A stretch of 64,000 nucleotides of DNA from Acanthaster planci (Eukaryota > Echinodermata > Asteroidea > Valvatida > Acanthasteridae): positions 150,586 through 214,585 of the forward strand of contig NW_019091659.1 of assembly GCF_001949145.1 (NCBI RefSeq), read 5' to 3'. The translations under genes and the position numbers were made by a program. Below, one piece after another: positions 19,501 through 31,500 of the stretch. The notes beneath the pieces were generated by a model, which saw nothing but the letters and a program-made list of their open reading frames with translations, searched no databases and was not told the origin of the DNA. Position 1 is the first letter of the stretch; the number at the start of each line of letters is the position of its first letter.

Positions 19501-22500
19501 GCCCTGCTTTTCAGTCCATGGCGCTTGGTCAGAGTGGGCCGACTGGTCTGAGTGTAGTGTCACCTGTAACTACGGCGTCATCGTACGGCAGCGGTCCTGC
19601 GACAACCCTGCCCCACAGCACGGAGGGGACTTCTGCTCTGGTCGTGGCAGGGAAACCAGGGAATGTTACCCTCTCACCTGCCCCCGTAAGAATGGCCAAG
19701 GGCTTGACAATGGGCCTTTTTCACGAGTTCGCCATATTGAACTGAAAGCGAGGTTAACTTTTCATTTTAGGAGCCTGAGAGCTGAAATGAAAGCAGTGAA
19801 ATAAAATTTCATTACAAATTAATTTCAATTTATGCTGACAAACAATTTGAAAATTGTGATTGATTATATCTAAAATTTTGCAACAACACTTCATGAAAAA
19901 AAAATGAAGGTGAGGATTAGTGCCCAAAATACATGTAGTCTGGCTCTGCCCCATTTAGTCAGATTACTTTGAATAAGATGGATTCATGACTGAACATGGC
20001 TTCGTTGTAAATAGGGTCCATTCCACTGGGAGAAGCGTGGGCTCTATTTGAAGACGTGCACATGTATTCCTGGTTGTGTTCCTGCATCTGCTCCCAGCGG
20101 GAAGCCTTTTTTTCACGTTGCAACGACAGTCGTGAACTCGGCATGTTTATGCACAGGTTCATGACGTTTTTGTACGGGATGCGCTGAGAACACAACCATT
20201 TTCAATTAGATTGTATGGTCTTTGCGTTTGCGCTTGGCATGTCCATGAGCCTGGTTGAAAAATATCCCACCAGCTTGCCCCTTCTTTGCCAATGAAGGTG
20301 CACTCTAATACAGGACAGTTTGGAACCCCGGCAGAAAGAATTGTATAAAGCTAAAAAGCCGGCTCATACTACATGTGAACATGAAAGAAAAGTGGATTCA
20401 ATGTCACAAAAGATTGGCTACGAAATTTCACTCAAGTTGAAATGTGTTCACCTTTTGCATATTTGCAGCGTGAATATTTGAGCTGGTGTCACAACTTCAA
20501 GTTTGTGTTTGCTTTCATGACAAGTATGAACCAGCCCTAAAAGTACAGTCCACGATTTGTCATTTGGGCGTTATATTCCTTTGAGGCGACAAAATTAGTC
20601 GAAATCTAAAGAGAGATGCCCAAGACCTAAGAACAAACCTGATGAAGTTTTCAGCTCGGTGAATATGGTTTATTCCTGTATAGCCTTCTTTCAATGTTTT
20701 CTCCAACATGACAGCTTACTAGAAATAATAATTTCTAAAGGAGTTTAGTTCCATAACCACTCTGAACCAAATATACTTTTCAAGAATACTTCTGTCAGTT
20801 ACTTTTTGGATAACTGCAAATGATGGACTGTATCTTTAAAAAAAACAAGACCATTATAAAATGTATGGCCAGTAGGCACGGGAAAAAAGGTGACTTCTGC
20901 AAATGTCTGTTCAGCAGTTGTGCATTTTTTCGAATAAGGAGTGTGAACGAAGCATGTGTATTCATTTTAGTACAGCCTAGTTCCTTCAGGCTTGATTACA
21001 GCTATGGTCTCTTTATGCACATGCTTCATTTTGGCTGCTGGAGTACCAAACTGGCTCATTGTCAAGCATCCAGCAATAAGCCTATTGCCAGTTAAATTTG
21101 AATGAAATCTGGTACACTGAGTTCTTTAAATTCACGTGAACATAACAATTTGAATTCTCCATACTGAAACTACTGTGGCTATACCTCGTGATTCCGGGCA
21201 AACTTTTGCTTTGTTACACAAGAACCTTTTACACCAGTACACTCTTCTCAATGGATAAGAAAGGCACAAAGGAACCAGTCCATTCCAGAGATGGTGGTCG
21301 CTATGGAAAACTTGCCCCAAATCATGAGGTATTGCAACAGTGACTTTAGTCCGGGGAATTCAAATTGTTATGTTTATGTGCAATCAGATAACTCAGTGTA
21401 CCAGATTTTATTCAAAGTCAACTTGCAAAAGGCTCATTAGAAGATGGGGATCTATTCCAGTGTTGTTTAATGTATCACTTTGGTTTTGAACCATCTAACA
21501 TGGTTCCATCTCCCTTGTCACCTTCCAGGACACGGCGGCTGGTCCCTCTGGTCTCCCTGGACGGAGTGCTCCCAGTCTTGCGGCTGGGGTTTCCGTCAAC
21601 GGCAGCGTGGCTGTGATAACCCCTGGCCAGCCTTTGGCGGTCTTTACTGCGTGGGATCAGAGAGGGCAGGAGAGAGCTGCATGGTGGCACCTTGCCCCGG
21701 TCAGTGTCAAACTTCAAAGTTAGGATAAGAGGGTAGGGGGATGGGCATATGATGTTACGATGAAGGATTTAACATTTTGAGTCTGGTGTTCATTGGACTT
21801 TCATTGCTTGTATTGTCGTTTGAAACTAGCGAAGGGGGAACATTTATCTAAGTTGAAATTTGCACATGTAGTTCTTGCTATATTTTCAATTTTAACAATT
21901 TCAAGTACCAAGCAATTTAAATATTGTTGGAAGAAGCTTACACAAATTTTTTCCTGTTCTGTTTCTATTTGCTCATGGCTGTTTTTCAAAGCTTGTTTTC
22001 CTCACTGAGAACTTGTTTACATGTATTGGGCTGCCTTAAGAACTCTCCCATGATGGATGGGGTCAAACTCTTTTGAGCCATACAATAGTAACTAGTTTAT
22101 GTATGTAGTTTTAGTATATGTACTTAAGTACATGTAGTTTATATGTTGAAAATGAACGATCGCTGCTGCCAGTTTGTTGACTTTGTGATCTTTAAGTACT
22201 TGACCTCACAGCAGAATGGAACATATATCCGACTTCTCGCTCAAACGCCTTGATCTAAAGAAGCACTCAATTAAAGCCATGCCCTAAGCACACTGCACTT
22301 GAGAGCCCATTCATGCTTAGTGGACGTTGTGCATTGACAGTGGACGCCAGCTGGGGTCCCTGGGGAGCCTGGACCAATTGCTCCAAAGCCTGCGGCTCAG
22401 GGGGCAACCACACCCGCACCAGGCTCTGCAACTTCCCTCCGGCCCTGCACGGTGGGAGAGAATGCCCCGGACCAGACTGGGATGTGGGGGAATGCTACGT

Positions 22501-25500
22501 CGATCGCTGCGACGGTATGTGCTTACAAGCAAGACCTCTCCAAGGGCCTGTTTGTTTCACATGGATCCGGATCGCGATCAGTGATTCGTCGTTGGTTCAC
22601 TGACACCATGTCCTGTCAAATGGACAGAGCGAACCAGTGTTGGGATCACTGATCGAGATCAGTCTCCGTGTGAAACCAACAGGGCCATTCTCTCTCCCAA
22701 ACCTATTGAAGATATTGCTTTTTGTGAAATCCCCCAAACAAATGTTGCGTTGCTCTGAAGGGGGCATGCGAGAACTTGTAATAGGTAGGGAAAAAAACCA
22801 GTAAAAAACATGTAAAGATGTCACTACATCACTCAGGCAAACATGAACTTGGGCATGGCTCCATTGCTAAAATTGGCAAAAGTCTTATTTAGAGGCCAAC
22901 TTTCTTGTCTCACTCCCTGAAAAATATTTCCCGGAGGTGAGTATCTCAAACTAATAACAAAATTATTCTTATTTCAAGTTAATATTTCTTGGGAGTGAGG
23001 TTAGAAGATGAGGTGTCAAAATAAGATGTTTTTCTATCTTTTTTAGCAGGTGAGTCCTGTTGGGTACACTAAAGAAAATAAAGTTAAAAATTTTGGCAGA
23101 GGGCAAAACTTTATACTGGGTAGTACAATTGTAGATTGTAAACTACCAATGCTTTTGAGATGTGGAGATTACTGGTACACTGGTAATGATTTATTGAAGT
23201 GATGTGCTTGTCTTATTTTTATTTATATCATCTTTTAATGAGGGTAATCTGATCAGTGCACGGCACTGCTGTCCCTGGAGGCCCCCAGATTGGCAGTGTG
23301 AGTCAAAGGCTTACAATGGCCCCCTAGGGAGCTGCCAAAAGACCCACAACTGCCCACATCTTTAGAGAGGAGACAGTGAAAAACAGTTACAGGTTTAGAG
23401 GTGGGAGGAAAACCCCCGAGGAATATACTTTGTAAAACCCACGGAGTCAGGTTGGGACTGAAAACCCAACTGAGCCGGGGAATTGAACCCAGGACTGCAG
23501 AGGTGAAAGGTGAGGAAAGAACCACCATGCCAACCTGACTGTCCTTCTTGTCTTCTTGTTGGGTTTTCAGAGGATGGAGGTTGGTCAGAGTGGGGTGAAT
23601 GGAGTGCATGTAGCAAGGAGTGTGAGACAGGACAGGAGACGCGCAACCGTACCTGTGACAACCCACCCCCGACCCCACCAAATGGTGAAGAGTGTCGTGG
23701 GTCTGGTAGTGAAAGCCGGATATGCAACACGCACATCTGTCCAGGTGGGACTGTAGAAGGATTCTTTTATTTGTCCGTGATATTCTTACCTTCTTCAAAA
23801 TACTAGAGCTGCATCTGAAATGAACAGTTTTATAATGGCCTGATAACATGTGTGCCTTTGAAAAACACTTGTCACTTGCTGTAGAGGCTTTGTGTGGTAG
23901 CCATCTTGCAGGGGAGTTCTTTTGCTCCACCAGGAAACCTCCTTTGCGCATACCATTTGAAACAAAAGCACTGGCCTGCAAGATGGCAGCCATGCAAACC
24001 TTCTGTAGTGGTCTGAACCAGACTCAGCTCTGCAGCATGTGTTTACCCAATTTGACTGACTTATGTTCATTCATAAATTTCAAAGTTTGGTCAGCATTTA
24101 GCAAATCTCTTTTTAGCCATAATGACACACTTTAATCTTGTAGTTAGGGAGGCAGAAACTTTACATGGCCAGCATCAGCAGGGATGGGGGGGGAAGTTTA
24201 GTAAAGCCATTTAATCTCTTTGTTTTTGTCGTTCACCATGCATTCAGAATAAGACCTATCCTAACCCTGAAGTACATGTACCTAAAAATGCCGATGTGCA
24301 GTGCTTTTGTATGTATAAATTATTTAAAACTGGTTTGACTTTAAAAAAATGACTCTGAAGAAGTGGTGCAAGGAAAATTGTGTGTTGTCTGTAAAGACAG
24401 TGCCATTTTTATTTAGTTTATGTTTACAGTTTGTCCTGTGCAACTGTGTATGCACCAGTGTTGTATTCGAGTCCAGTCACAAGTCCTTTCACAAGTTCCT
24501 TCACAAGTTCCTTTACAAGTTCCTTCACAAGTCCTTTCACAAGTCCTTTCACAAGTCCTTTCACAAGTCCTTTCACAAGTTCCTTCACAAGTCCAGTCAC
24601 AAGTCCTTTCACAAGTCCAGTCACAAGTTCCTTCACAAGTTCCTTCACAAGTCCTTTCACAAGTCCAGTCACAAGTTCCTTCACAAGTTCCTTCACAAGT
24701 TCCTTCACAAGTTCCTTCACAAGTCCTTTCACAAGTCCAGTCACAAGTTCCTTNNNNNNNNNNNNNNNNNNNNNNNNNNNNNNNNNNNNNNNNNNNNNNN
24801 NNNNNNNNNNNNNNNNNNNNNNNNNNNNNNNNNNNNNNNNNNNNNNNNNNNNNNNNNNNNNNNNNNNNNNNNNNNNNNNNNNNNNNNNNNNNNNNNNNNN
24901 NNNNNNNNNNNNNNNNNNNNNNNNNNNNNNNNNNNNNNNNNNNNNNNNNNNNNNNNNNNNNNNNNNNNNNNNNNNNNNNNNNNNNNNNNNNNNNNNNNNN
25001 NNNNNNNNNNNNNNNNNNNNNNNNNNNNNNNNNNNNNNNNNNNNNNNNNNNNNNNGGAATGCTTTTGTCACAGTTCATTTGACTAGCTTGTGAATTGGCT
25101 TAAAACTGAATGACTTGTGATGGACTTGTGAAAGGACTTGTGATGGACTCGAATACAACAGTAGTATGCATACAGTATATATGTAGGCAATGTTTCTGGT
25201 CAGTGTCTTGACAATCACAACATGCATTTGGCTATTGTTGTGAAAATGCAGTCCAACTTTCACTCGCTCCGATGTTTCGTCCCTTCCCCACATCCAGTAC
25301 ATGGCGGCTGGTCCCTCTGGTCAACGTGGACTCAGTGCCCAGTCACCTGCGGGGGCGACATCGAGACCCGTTACCGCCTCTGCACCGAGCCCCCGCCTTT
25401 ATTCAGTGGCAATGACTGCGTGGGATCGCCCAATGAGGAGAGAGCATGCAGCACCAATGGATGTCCCGGTATGTGATTGGCCATAGAGCTGTCAGCTCAG

Positions 25501-28500
25501 AGAAAAAACTGTTTGTCTGCACCGCTTTTGTGATTCGTCTGCACCTCTGGGCAGGTTCGATCAAGGACCATAGTTTGACTATTTCTGATTGATCGCACAG
25601 TAGTCGACGATGGTTGGACTTGTCTAGTCAACTATTTGCAACCAGCCGATCGAGGTTGGTCTCGGCTGTTACATGATCTAATTGAAACTTGGCATGCATG
25701 ATGTAAATAGGACACTCCTTGCAAGTTCTTCTGTGAGATTTCCAAGTAATCCAGTCTGTGGTTTTGTTACTGTAATCATCTGAAGATCAAAGCCTCATGC
25801 ATGTGAGTGTGCATGCATTGAGCTACCCCATGGGAAGGTATACATTTTTCGCTGGTCAGTCTCAGAATAAAAAAGGGGTGTTTTGCAAGAAAGGAACTTC
25901 AAATTTTCAAACTTCAAACTAACTTTCTGTTATCATCACTGAGCCCTCATACACTTTTAAATGTCCCAGTGTAAAACCGTCCAATCACACTCCTATTTTC
26001 AATTTTTCACTTTTTAAAACTACTTGTAACATCTTTTAATCTTCTTTTAATGAAGACCAGAAATTTGAAAGGTAAGTATTTGTAAACTAATTCCATGTTG
26101 ATCCGACCCAAGAAACGTGTGAATGTAAGGAAAGCGTGCCGTAAAGATTGAGTTGATTGGTTTGGGTGCTACATGTATTTCTGCATTCAGTTGACGGAGC
26201 TTGGACAGCCTGGTCAGCCTGGGCGGACTGTTCCATTAGTTGCGGAGGGGGGAACACATCCAGAAGCAGGACCTGCACTAACCCGGCTGCAGTGTGGGGA
26301 GGGACCCCATGTCCCGAGACGGACCCAAGCCAAGAATGGCAAGACTGCAATATGTTCCCTTGCCCAAGTATGTTTGCCCCCCAAACCATTCACAGGTGTT
26401 ATATTTAGCACTTCATGTTTTCATCTGTAAGCTGGTACTTGTTGCAAAGTTGCCGATCAAAATTGTACTGCAATCAGAAATCTGAGCTCACAGTCAGGAC
26501 AGATGCTGGAATCAGGGGGGGGGTTGTTAGAAACACAGAGTTAATGAGCAGTGTAAATTACGTCGATACCAGCTAATCACAAAGGTCAAAGCAATCAAAC
26601 TTTATTCAGTCTGAAGGTACTTGTATAACAGATCTTATTCATTCATTGTTCACCTGTTACATACACTGTACTTGTGGCTGCAGTGGAGTGTTGACTGACA
26701 GGATCGACCAGTGGTTTACTTAATCACGTGCATTTTTCTTTTACCCATACTGCCTTAAAGTGCTTTGCACGTGTTTGTTTTGACACCTGAGTTTGTGTAC
26801 AGTCATGCCATCTCACTAGATTTCCTGTGTCCATTGAAGCTCAAGTTTGTTGTTTTTTTGGCGTGTGGCACACAGTTCATGGGGGCTGGTCTGCATGGTC
26901 CGACTGGCCAGATTGCCCAGTCACATGTGGTGGGTTTGAACTGTTCAGGGACAGGGATTGCACCAACCCTGTGCCCCAGCACGGAGGGGACAACTGCCCA
27001 GGGGATGCTGAGGAGACCTTTATCTGCAATGAGAACCCGTGCCCAGGTGGGTTCCTTAACCTGTTCCTTCCCCTTTTGTCCGGTGGTTAAAGATGGGTTG
27101 ATGTATTCTAATGTTGGTGATTTTGGCTTGAGATGGGATTTGGTGTTACCATGGTTGCATGGTTTTAATCTGATAGAATTGGTCATCAGTCATTCCCCAA
27201 AGTGTTAGAGGTTGGTTTAATATTGCACGGCCAAGTCTCTTCTCTTTTTTAGGCAGTGATGAAATCACCATCAATTTTTGAATTGCAGATTGTTTATTTA
27301 AGTGGGGAGATGACTTCTGCGCTGTGTATTTTCAGTACCAATCAGTCAACTTTCAGGATTAAATCAAAGAGGTAGCAGTAGTTTTACAGGTTGATATTGG
27401 TGGTTTCAATCTCACCAACCTCAACGGCGGAGATCAAATTGCCCTTTGGAATCATTTTTTTTTACAACAGATCTCTTTGGGTTGTTGGAATGTTGGTGCC
27501 AAAATTTTTCTAAACTGCTCATATTTTCATCCCAGATCAAGAGATCCTTTCTTGCCCTTCAAGCTAGTTTTTTGAAAACCAAGTCACTGAAATGCCATAT
27601 GCTTTTGCTCCCACACCCTCTTAGTGGTGTAGCAGTAATGTAAGTAGGGATACATTCAAGGGTGTCAATTTCTTTTGAAAAGTGGGGGGGGGGACATAAC
27701 CCTGATCAGAACAAATGCAGCGCGAAGCTCTGAGCGGCATGGGGTCGGAAAATTTTGGAGTATAGATGCTCTGTGGTGTGATCTGAGACAATTTTTGGCT
27801 ACTTTAGCCATTTTTTTCCAAATGTTTTTGCAAGCTATACATTTTCATTTAGGTTTTGGAAAAAAGTGCGGGGGGGGGGAGAAATTTATAAAGTATCCAC
27901 CCACTTGGAAAAGTGGGGGGTGGGGACTGTCCCCTCCATCCCCCACCGATTGACGCCCACGGATACATTTACACTCAGTGCTTGTCGAGTGGGAGAAAAT
28001 GGCAAATGCGGTGACCACATCATATCAGTCCCACTTTGCCTTCAGTTGCCAGGATTAATTTTGTGCCATTTCTGCGCGTATTATCGCTACACACTGTAAA
28101 TTGTTTGTTGCCGTTTATCAATCTCCAATTCGGCAGTCAACGGCAGTTGGACGCAGTGGTCGTCCTGGAGCGAGTGCAGCGTGTCCTGCGAGGGGGGCAC
28201 TCAGTCCCGGCAACGCACCTGCGCCGACCCTCCCCCTGCCCACGGTGGGGCCCGTTGCCATGGTAACTGGACGGAGGATGAGGTCACGGAGCAGCTTGAG
28301 ACTGAGGAGAGAGGCTGCAACTTCCAGATGTGCCCAAGTAAGAAATTATTTGTGATCACTGTTGAAATGCCAGATCTGGTCCTCGTGTCAAGCATTGTCA
28401 TCCATCTGTAATCAATATTGAGGGAGACACGAAATAGGATTTTCATGAATGTTGGAAAGCTTTCTTGTCATGTTACAATGAATTTTCATCTCCTTTGAGG

Positions 28501-31500
28501 AGGAAAAGGGGAGAAACTTCAATATTTTGGTTTTTAAGCTGAGGAAAATTTCAATGTTCATGAGCCATGGCACAACGTCATGCAAAGCAGAACAGTAGCG
28601 TCTCTATTACTTTTTATGCAAATGTATACGTATATCCCACTTTTCTCCATTTTCCTGGAGTAAATTCCATTTTTTCTCGTGTATTGTGTGAAGCAGCTTG
28701 TTTAGACAATAACAGGGTTGGGATTTGTCAGAATTTTTCCTGAGTTCAGGATAATTTAGTATGATTTTCCAGATTTCAGGACTTTTCCAACAATGCATTT
28801 TAAAATGGGGGAATCCTGAGCTCACCCTAATGACATTTTTCCCCATAGCATTTGATATAGATTCTATATCTATGTATGATCTCTACATGATATAGATTAC
28901 TAGAAATAGGTACCGTACTTTAACCCTAACACTCCTCAGTCCTCCAACAGGTGAAGGATTGAGGAGTGTTAGGGTTAAGGGATGGCTTCAAGCAAATGTG
29001 CACCTTACGCTGCTGTGGGGTCATGATCAAAGCCTTTGGTGATTATTTGGTGGATTCTTCATGTTCCTCCAATCTCTCTCCTGCAATAGTAATGGTCACT
29101 ATTTCTTGAAAAGTGTGTTGGTAGGTGACTTTTTTACAATTTTTTTGTACATGTACATGTATTTGTTCTTATGATCTACAAGGGGTGCCTTATGACAGAC
29201 GCCACATTGCATCTCTCTTTGTCTTAAAAAAAAAAACCAGGTGCTACCACTGTCTAAATTACAAAGTTCACGTGCACTGCATGCATTCCCACGTAGGAAA
29301 TATCTCAGATCACATTGTGTCCAGTACCTTTTTTCTCCACCACCCAGTTGACGGTGGCTTCACCCAGTGGACGGAATGGCCGATTTGCCCGGTGTCCTGC
29401 GGAGGGGCCACAATCTACCGCCATCGCAACTGCACCAACCCCACGCCCAAGTACGGCGGCCGGGATTGCCCGGGGCATAACGAGAGTCAGAAGATCTGTA
29501 ACGGTGACATTCAGTGTCCCAGTAAGTATGATGCGGTTACTGCCACTGCTACGTGGCCTCGATTATTTGAAGTGGGGGACACAGGTTATGTTTTTTGTTC
29601 ATGGGGTAACCAGTTGTTGCTCAAGTCAAGTTTGTTCTCTAGAACATGAAGAAACCCAACCTTAGCCTTGTCCGAAGTAGTCTCAGTGCTTTTTGTCCAA
29701 CAGAGATTATATAGCCTCAGCCACGAGACCCATGGCAATGAGGCACTGTGCACTATCACAGCGTACCAACCCCCCGTTTGGTATAGGTACAACCTCAAAC
29801 CCACAGAGCAAGCTTTGCCCACAGACACAATGCTCATGTTCAGTACAGTGTACATATGTATGCTTGCATGGGTCACGCTCAGCCTGCTGTGAGTGTCGTG
29901 ACTATTGGCAAACAACACATGCAAAGGCATACTTGTATACAAGCGAGCTAGACCATCATAAACAGGTGCACGGACTATGTATATGCAGCTAGTAGGCCAG
30001 AATCACCCAACACCTTGGTTAGGGCGAACTCTACTTCTGTTTAAAAATTTCTGTGTTCATACTTTGTCACTCCCTTGCCCCCCCAAAAATGAAAAATGGA
30101 GTATGCTTTGTTCATCCCTGAAATAAGCCCAAATAGGAATGATGTCAAAGTGGGAATAACTGTAAGACTTCATTCATATATGTAGGAAGGGATGGTTGTA
30201 GTGAGTTACAGGGTGGAAAGGAGGCAGAGCCTCCCGCAGAGAAAAGAAGTACGGTTTGAGACTCACCATTCCACCAAATTGTCACATTTTTTAACACGTT
30301 AACCACAAGCTGCAGATGCTACTCTTCTAGGGCACCCATTCAGCGGGTATGTGCGGCACCTGAGGTGGATAAGTATCGGCCTTGAGTTGAAGTGGGCACT
30401 CACTGGCAAAGAGGAGACAGACTGGTGGGAAGTTTTTGATCGAGTTCGTGCCCACGCCTGACGCACCCGCAAAGACTGTCTTCTTATTCTAGATATGTCT
30501 GTATCTGAACGATTCAAACAGGAGCCGATCGCGTACGCTCAGCACGTCCCGTGCCAAAAGTGCGTAAATCCATACAAGCTTGCAGTGAGTTTCCATCAAA
30601 GGCGGCCGTTGCTCTGTAAAAACAGGCCCACTCTTGTTCCCTGCTCGGAGCTGGTAAGAGATAACCAGAAAAAATGGAAGTGCTGTACATGTCATGTACA
30701 TGTAGGTAAAGATGTTGTCTGAAAGCATTACCACCCGATATAGAGTACCCAAGTGTGACGTCATTTTGAACTAGGAAGTGTTGTCAAACGTATGTGCACA
30801 TGTCTGTTCATGTGCTAGTTTTCTCCATCTTGCCTCTTACATCGATAATTGCGCGTGTGATGTATTCGATTTGGTACTCTATAGAAAGAATCCAAAGCAG
30901 TGTGCCCGAGAAAGGATCCACTGACGACCGAAATCTGTCCCCCAATATTTAGCTTTCTACCTACACTCAAAGGGCAAAGTATTTTTAATCACTTACTTGT
31001 GTCTAGTTTCACCGGCTGCTTTTTCTGCTGTATCTTGTCACTCCTCTGTTTCCTCGTCAGACTTGGGGAAGAGGACCGCCCATGACGGCACTAGACCATG
31101 GACATTGTGCTAGCTGTGGGTAGGGGTGGGCATTGTTTTGCAGTGTTGTAGTGGAGTACTTTTGAAGTACTTCAGTTTTGTAAAATTTAAGTTTTTTAAG
31201 GAGAAAAGTACTTGGAAAGTACTTTGGTGAGTACTTCTTGAGTACTTTGGTCCTAAAACTTACAGTGATGGTCTGAAGTCATCATTTTACTTTGTAGCCT
31301 TACCTTTGTGCATCTTACACGATCAAATGGCCATGTACTTCATCTTTGTTCCCTCCTAACTAGCACTCGACTTCAACACTGGTTGCGGGGGGGGGTATTT
31401 TCATGAGAGGCTCATGTCATTTTTAAGAAAAGATTTTAATTATTCACGTCTTCCTTTCAGTTCACGGCAACTGGGGACGTTGGCTGGACTGGGCCCCATG

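Larger units (their letters stand above)
24460..25159. mobile_element. foldback element made of a 12-bp array
   Basis: Ends are inverted: GTTGTATTCGAGTCC at left and GGACTCGAATACAAC at right, continuing inward as GTCACAAGTCCTTTCACAAG and its complement (with GATG for CAGT). Flanked by AGT on both sides, a possible 3-bp target duplication. The interior is a tandem array plus an assembly gap. Lies in TSR intron 7. Confidence 0.6.

Noticed and set aside
19959-20195. Minus-strand open stretch in TSR intron 4 with a coding-like look
   Set aside because: No flanking splice pattern, no recognised family and no partner exon; probably chance or an old element.
24349-25093. Long open frames in several reading frames across the 12-bp array
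   Set aside because: They arise because a 12-base repeat without stops is open in many frames, and they run through a 302-base N gap. No splice context or domain supports a protein.
29586-30764. Clusters of 70-118 residue open frames in TSR intron 12
   Set aside because: No acceptor/donor pairs in phase, no domain similarity, and composition typical of intron sequence.
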